Source: Gammaproteobacteria bacterium
GTDB lineage: Bacteria; Pseudomonadota; Gammaproteobacteria; Nitrosococcales; Methylophagaceae
DNA length: 44,198 nt
Assembly (NCBI GenBank): GCA_029248745.1
Contig: JAQWIT010000005.1
Coordinates: forward strand, 1 to 44,198
Reading direction: 5' to 3'
Shown: piece by piece, positions 40,355 to 44,198 of the stretch
Numbering within the stretch: the first letter of the stretch is position 1
Layout of the letters: each line of letters opens with the position of its first letter
The notes under the pieces: generated by a model
What the model was told of the DNA's origin: nothing
The model's database searches: none
Seen by the model: the letters and a program-made list of their open reading frames with translations, nothing else
Made by a program: the position numbers and the translations under genes

Positions 40355-41970
40355 GTCGTTCTTTCGCCCGTTTGGGTCAATCTGATCACTGGATACAAAC
40401 CAGCAAGTACAATGAGAATCGCTGCAAAAGCAGCTTGTTCCAGTTGCTCATCTGAAACATATTGATATACGTAAGTCGCCAAAGTATCAAAGTTGAAAGG
40501 CCTTAACAATAAGGCCGCCGGTAATTCCTTCATACATTCAATGAAGACAAGTAGAACGGCTGTAGATATACTCTTTCTAATCAAAGGAATATGAATGGAA
40601 AATAATAATTGCTGATTACTTTTACCCATACTTTTCGCCGCCATATCTAATGATGGACTGACTGCCAAAAAACTGGACTCTATCGTGCCATTGGCTACCG
40701 CTTGAAAACGGACCACAAAAGCAAATACCAAAGCGAAGACTGTCCCAGATAGAAACAGTCCTGGTGCATCAAACCCCAACCAGACCCACAGATCATTTAA
40801 CGTAATCTCGAACAAGGTCATCGGAATTAAAACAGCTATCGCTAATACAGTACTGGGCATCATATAGCTCATTGAACTTAGCTTGGAAGGTAAAGCTGCA
40901 CTGGCGTGTCTCGAAATACGATTCGTGAAACTAAATATAATCGCCAATGCTGTTGTAATCACTGCGGCCAAGATCGCAAGCCACGCTGTTTGTAACAACA
41001 CGACACCCAGCTGACTATCCGTATTAAAAGACATTGACTTCAGGGTGTAACTCAATAGGATCAGTGCAGGTAAAATAAAGCCCGCAAACACTAATAACGC
41101 GCAATAAGCACTTGCCCCTTTTGCTTGCCATCCTGATAAATGGAATAAAGCAGTTTGGCCCGTATACTTATGGTAATAGCGCTGTCGCCCCCGCTGCCAT
41201 CGCTCAACCGCTAAGATGGCCATCACGCCAATCAGCATCAGAATTGATATTTTTGCTGCAGCAGATAATGACCCATGTCCCAACCAGCTATCGTAGACAG
41301 CAGTTGTTAAGGTATTGACGGCAAAATAATGTACTGTCGCGAAATCACCTAATGCCTCAGCCCCTATAAAAACCAGTCCAACGACAATCGCTGGTCGACA
41401 AAGTGGCACAGCAACTCGTTTAAAACTTTGCCAAGGGCTTTGCCCCAAACTCCTACTAACTTGTAACAGATGTGCTCCTTGCTCAAGAAAAGCAGTACGA
41501 GCAATTAAGTATAGATAAGGATAGAGGACCAAGGCCAGCATCACTGCAGCACCTGGTACATTGCGAATTTCAAAAAACCAATGTTGGCCGATGGCAACAT
41601 CCCACTGGAATAATGCCCTTAAAACCCGTTGAATCGGCCCGGCAAAATCAAAAAGATCGGTATAAACATAAGCGACCACGTAGGCCGGCATTGCTAGCGG
41701 CAACATCAACAACCATTGGAAATAGCGTTTACCAGGGAAGTCGCACATCGCAACTAGCCAAGCTACGGGAATAGCAAATAAGGCGGAAAAAATAAGTACC
41801 AAACTGACTAATTGCAGTGTATTTACAATGTAATCTGGTAGTACTGTCTCCCATAGGTGGTCGAAGAGTTCAGTATCTGGTGCAAAACTCTGGGCGAGTA
41901 GAAATAATGCTGGCAGAATCAGACAAAAAGAAGTGGCCCAAGCCAGAATGAGCCACTTCTTGTTATTCAC
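40351..41970 (-). CDS. fbpB: Ferric-iron ABC transporter, fused double permease
   Basis: The 539-residue protein has about twelve membrane segments in two permease repeats, each with an EAA-type loop: ARTAFLEQGAHLLQVSRSLG in the first and LDMAAKSMGKSNQQLLFSIH in the second. This is the normal FbpB/ThiP-type fused architecture. The start is GTG at 41970 with AGGGG before it. It lies about 30 bp after fbpA and overlaps fbpC. The strong iron-type binding protein upstream and a Fur-like site support Fe3+ rather than thiamine as substrate. Confidence 0.92.
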   Translation of the reverse strand: MNNKKWLILAWATSFCLILPALFLLAQSFAPDTELFDHLWETVLPDYIVNTLQLVSLVLIFSALFAIPVAWLVAMCDFPGKRYFQWLLMLPLAMPAYVVAYVYTDLFDFAGPIQRVLRALFQWDVAIGQHWFFEIRNVPGAAVMLALVLYPYLYLIARTAFLEQGAHLLQVSRSLGQSPWQSFKRVAVPLCRPAIVVGLVFIGAEALGDFATVHYFAVNTLTTAVYDSWLGHGSLSAAAKISILMLIGVMAILAVERWQRGRQRYYHKYTGQTALFHLSGWQAKGASAYCALLVFAGFILPALILLSYTLKSMSFNTDSQLGVVLLQTAWLAILAAVITTALAIIFSFTNRISRHASAALPSKLSSMSYMMPSTVLAIAVLIPMTLFEITLNDLWVWLGFDAPGLFLSGTVFALVFAFVVRFQAVANGTIESSFLAVSPSLDMAAKSMGKSNQQLLFSIHIPLIRKSISTAVLLVFIECMKELPAALLLRPFNFDTLATYVYQYVSDEQLEQAAFAAILIVLAGLYPVIRLTQTGERTT

Positions 41971-42000
41971 ATTACCCCTGTTCGTTAGCGTTCATTATTT

Positions 42001-43011
42001 TTAGAGATCGAACTTGACTTCATCTAATAATCTATAAGCTGTTTGGCGGTGCTTTGCCGTTTCCGTTAATGGTAACGCGTCAGCCTCAAATTCACCCCAT
42101 GATTTTACCATCTCTGATGGTTCTACGGCAGGGTTGACTGGATATTCCATATTCATTTGAGCGTACAACACCTGCGCTTTGTCGCTACTTAAATACGCCA
42201 TTAACTGTTCTGCTTCAGCTCTATTAGGTGCATGCATTGCCATAGCCATACCAGAAATATTGACATGTGTACCTCTATCAATTTGATTAGGGAATACCAA
42301 ATTTACTGCAGCTGCCCATGGTTTTTGTTCTTCGTTATTCAGCATTTTTCCAAAGTAATAACTATTGCCTAAAGAAATGTCACATACCCCTTCTTGAATC
42401 GCCTTAACTTGCCCGCGATCATTACCCTGCGGCTTACGTGCTAAATTACCTTTCAGTTTTGTTAACCATGCTTTCGTTTCTGCTTCACCATGATGAGCCA
42501 CCATCGAAGCTATTAAAGAAATATTGTATGGATGCTTGCCACTTCGGATACAGACACGACCTTTAAAATCTGGAGAGCCGAGTTGTTCATAGGTCAACGA
42601 TTGTTGATCACTTACACGATCTCTAGACACATACATGGCTCGGGCACGTGTTGTCAGTGCAAACCAATGGCGATTATCATCTCGGTACTGTGTTGGAATC
42701 GTTTCAGTTAAGACTACGTCCTGATTAGCTTGCGTTAAACCCTTTTTAGTAATCTCTAATAAACGGTTAAAATCGGACGTCAATACAACATCAGCTGGGC
42801 TATATTTTCCTTCTCTGCTGAGTTTCTCCGCAATCCCTTTTTTCGAATAGAGAATATTAACTTTAATGCCGGTTTCTTTGGTAAATTCCTCAGTAATTGG
42901 CTCAATCAGAAATGGTTGGCGGTAAGAGTATATATTAACCTCTTTATCGGCAGCATAAACTGGGGAAACAAGTATTGACAGTACAACCGCCGTTAATCCA
43001 GACTTCTTCAT
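42001..43011 (-). CDS. fbpA: Ferric-iron ABC transporter, periplasmic binding protein
   Basis: The 336-residue protein has a signal peptide (cut after VYA, residue 20) and a transferrin-like bacterial iron-binding fold: KEVNIYSYRQPFLIEPITEE, KVNILYSKKGIAEKL, ADVVLTSDFNRLLEITKKGL, LTTRARAMYVSRDRV, and the paired iron-ligand tyrosines in SLGNSYYFGKML. Length matches FbpA/FutA. It is the first gene of fbpABC and is preceded by a promoter overlapped by a Fur-like site. Confidence 0.94.
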   Translation of the reverse strand: MKKSGLTAVVLSILVSPVYAADKEVNIYSYRQPFLIEPITEEFTKETGIKVNILYSKKGIAEKLSREGKYSPADVVLTSDFNRLLEITKKGLTQANQDVVLTETIPTQYRDDNRHWFALTTRARAMYVSRDRVSDQQSLTYEQLGSPDFKGRVCIRSGKHPYNISLIASMVAHHGEAETKAWLTKLKGNLARKPQGNDRGQVKAIQEGVCDISLGNSYYFGKMLNNEEQKPWAAAVNLVFPNQIDRGTHVNISGMAMAMHAPNRAEAEQLMAYLSSDKAQVLYAQMNMEYPVNPAVEPSEMVKSWGEFEADALPLTETAKHRQTAYRLLDEVKFDL

Positions 43012-43141
43012 CTTACTTTCGTATATTCCTTGGTACAGTGTTAAGAAACTTATATTTGATCTAAGAAAACTCTCTTATTAGTCATGGCTCTTTTGTTTAC
43101 ATGACTTTTAGCCACGTTTCGATCAGACGATATGTGATGAC

Positions 43142-43171
43142 ATTATAAAGCTAAACCACTTTAAATGAAAA
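43142..43171 (-). promoter_or_regulatory. Promoter of fbpABC
   Basis: On the minus strand TTTTCA (43166-43171) and TATAAT (43142-43147) are spaced by 18 bases. Transcription would start near 43135, leaving a leader of about 120 bases before fbpA. The -35 lies within the Fur-like site. Confidence 0.55.
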
Positions 43172-43185
43172 TGATTATTATTAAG
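43167..43185. promoter_or_regulatory. Fur box (iron repressor site)
   Basis: GAAAATGATTATTATTAAG matches 14 of 19 positions of the consensus GATAATGATAATCATTATC and overlaps the -35 of the fbpABC promoter. Fur-Fe2+ would block transcription when iron is plentiful. It is 88 bp from the divergent gene at 43273 and might also affect it. Confidence 0.65.
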
Positions 43186-43235
43186 GTGTTTATCTGTAAT
43201 GAGATATCTGGCCGTTGCTCCATCGGTGATTAGGT

Positions 43236-43241
43236 TATACT
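43236..43241 (+). promoter_or_regulatory. -10 element for the secreted-protein gene
   Basis: TATACT, with TTGCTC 15 bases upstream, lies 32 bases before the GTG at 43273. The spacing is short, so only the -10 is offered. Confidence 0.4.
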
Positions 43242-43272
43242 ATGAAGTACAATAAACATAATGGAGACTTAC

Positions 43273-43824
43273 GTGAAATCAAAATTTTTAGCTCTAGCAT
43301 TGCTTCTCCCTTCTATTGCTACTGCTGATGGCATAAATAGCGCAGAAGAAAGCCTTATTACTGAGTTTGGTCCTAAGTTCTCAGATTACGACCAATACCA
43401 GCCTTTCGCGATGAAAGAGCACAAAACACATTTTACGGTTTGGAAAAGTAAAACGCGTGGTTTTTCTGATCACTATGCAATTAATATTGGTGAAATTGCT
43501 AAAAAAACAAAATCGCTAGATGCATTTAAAGAATCACAAGATGCCCCGGCACAACGTACCTGTATAACACATAGCAGTACCCCTACTGAAAAGACTCTCG
43601 TCAACGGCTACGAAGCTATTAGCTGGACTAGTACATGTGAGCTAGATAAATTAACCATTACATCAATAGAAATGGCTATTATGGGCAACCAAAACTTCTA
43701 CCACTTGCGTAAGCTGTGGAAATTCCCTGTTCCTGATGAGAAGATCGCAGAATGGCAAGCTTTATTACGTCAAACAAGTCTTTGCGATTCAGCTAATGAG
43801 GCACACATTTGCCCAGTTGAATAA
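43273..43824 (+). CDS. Secreted protein of unknown function
   Basis: Not recognised. I set the start at GTG 43273 because GGAG lies six bases before it; the ATG at 43261 lacks a ribosome site and in fact forms part of that GGAG. The 183-residue product has a clear signal peptide (KSKFLALALLLPSIATA, cut before DG) and a mature part of mixed charge with four later cysteines (RTCITH, TSTCELDK, SLCDSA, HICPVE), which could make two disulfides in the periplasm. There is no membrane segment after the signal. It is divergent from fbpA and ended by its own strong terminator. Confidence 0.75.
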   Translation: MKSKFLALALLLPSIATADGINSAEESLITEFGPKFSDYDQYQPFAMKEHKTHFTVWKSKTRGFSDHYAINIGEIAKKTKSLDAFKESQDAPAQRTCITHSSTPTEKTLVNGYEAISWTSTCELDKLTITSIEMAIMGNQNFYHLRKLWKFPVPDEKIAEWQALLRQTSLCDSANEAHICPVE

Positions 43825-43847
43825 GAACAGCCTATCATAAACAAACG

Positions 43848-43879
43848 AAAGGCCTAACTGAACAAGTTAGGCCTTTTTT
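43848..43879 (+). terminator. Rho-independent terminator after the secreted-protein gene
   Basis: AAAGGCCTAACT pairs with AGTTAGGCCTTT around a 5-base loop, ending in six T, 24 bases after the stop codon. Confidence 0.93.
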
Positions 43880-44020
43880 ATTACCTAGGGGCTTCGAATT
43901 AGATCTTGCCCTCAATTATCAACCAGTATAGATATAGAAACTATTAACGTTGATATGAAACTTAGCCTTTTCTTTTAACTGCTTTTGTCAAATTAGGCTA
44001 TTTCCACTAAATACAAACAA

Positions 44021-44058
44021 AAAAATACCCGAGCCACATAAGTGGTCCGGGTATTTTT
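44021..44058 (-). terminator. Terminator of the rRNA operon
   Basis: Read on the minus strand, AAAAATACCCG and CGGGTATTTTT arms with inner GGACCAC/GTGGCTC (one mismatch and one wobble) close an ATAA-type loop and end in a T-rich run. It lies nine bases after the 3' end of 5S rRNA. The symmetric A/T ends make it bidirectional. Confidence 0.9.
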
Positions 44059-44066
44059 AAATAAAA

Positions 44067-44183
44067 GCCTGGCAGTGACCTACTTTCACATGGGAACTCC
44101 CACACTATCATCGGCGCTAAGTCGTTTCACTTCTGAGTTCGGGATGGATTCAGGTGGGACCAACTCGCTATGGCCGCCAGGCA
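44067..44183 (-). rRNA. rrf: 5S ribosomal RNA
   Basis: The minus strand from 44183 reads TGCCTGGCGGCCATAGCGAG, then TCCCACCTGAATCCATCCCG, AACTCAGAAGTGAAACGACT, TAGCGCCGATGATAGTGTGG and GTTCCCATGTGAAAGTAGGT. It ends CACTGCCAGGC, pairing with the 5' end (GCCTGGC/GCCAGGC). It is the last gene of an rRNA operon whose 23S and 16S genes lie to the right of the window. Confidence 0.98.
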
Positions 44184-44198
44184 TAAGCGTCGCTCTAC

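Noticed and set aside
39296-43011. Thiamine ABC transporter (ThiBPQ) instead of iron FbpABC
   Set aside because: The binding protein has the paired Tyr iron-ligand segment and FbpA/FutA motifs, and a Fur-like site, not a TPP aptamer, lies upstream.

Overview
The window reads as a chromosomal segment of a gammaproteobacterium with fairly AT-rich DNA. The gene order is typical of that class: rsmI divergent from lpoA-yraN-BON lipoprotein, rpsF-rpsR-DUF2232-rplI-dnaB-alr-radA, ribH-nusB-thiL-pgpA, and mtaD-ubiG-gph. The mix (HpnC, RNase D, CysB, a diheme peroxidase, a TPP-controlled TonB receptor, FbpABC) resembles the Methylophaga/Cycloclasticus branch, but that placement is my inference from memory and was not tested.

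Layout. Positions 1-602 hold the N-terminal part of a tyrosine integrase that runs off the left edge and sits directly beyond the 3' end of the RNase P RNA gene (669-1029), as expected for the edge of an integrated island. Positions 1056-6265 carry rsmI, lpoA, a broken yraN, a BON-domain lipoprotein, hemJ, and broken PilZ and type IV pilin genes; the pilin remnant contains an expanded 8-bp tandem repeat. Positions 6302-13371 are a minus-strand housekeeping block (rlmB, rpsF, rpsR, DUF2232, rplI, dnaB, alr, radA). Positions 13319-17606 hold a broken OmpA/YiaD-like lipoprotein, moaB, a small thioredoxin-fold protein, rnd, a PfkB-family kinase and a broken FimT/GspH-like pilin. Positions 17636-20970 are apaH-ribH-nusB-thiL-pgpA on the minus strand. 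Positions 21165-28411 carry a DUF3465 protein, a deoxyinosine/uracil glycosylase, cysB, an unusual Sco-diheme peroxidase fusion, a persulfide dioxygenase and a SulP transporter.

Positions 28452-31741 form a thiamine uptake operon: promoter, TPP riboswitch, TonB receptor, small thiamine-binding-type protein and PnuT-like permease. A degenerate APH-fold phosphotransferase, a thiamine kinase candidate, converges on it. Positions 33306-33625 contain a 155-bp inverted-repeat element abutting a probable leaderless promoter for mtaD. Then come mtaD-ubiG-gph-rmuC-hpnC, a rhodanese lipoprotein, a Fur-controlled fbpABC ferric-iron transporter, an unrecognised secreted protein, and a 5S rRNA gene that marks the 3' end of an rRNA operon continuing off the right edge.

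Themes. Core information-processing genes are intact. Five non-core genes (yraN, PilZ, two prepilin-like genes, OmpA/YiaD-like) carry in-frame stops and/or frameshifts, suggesting ongoing loss of pilus and surface functions, as in a lineage moving to a restricted niche. The most distinctive items are the Sco-peroxidase fusion with a Met/His-rich insert followed by sulfur genes, the TPP switch with a readable ribosome-site sequestration design, the rnpB-adjacent integrase, and the 155-bp palindromic element. No CRISPR array, tRNA or complete insertion sequence was seen.
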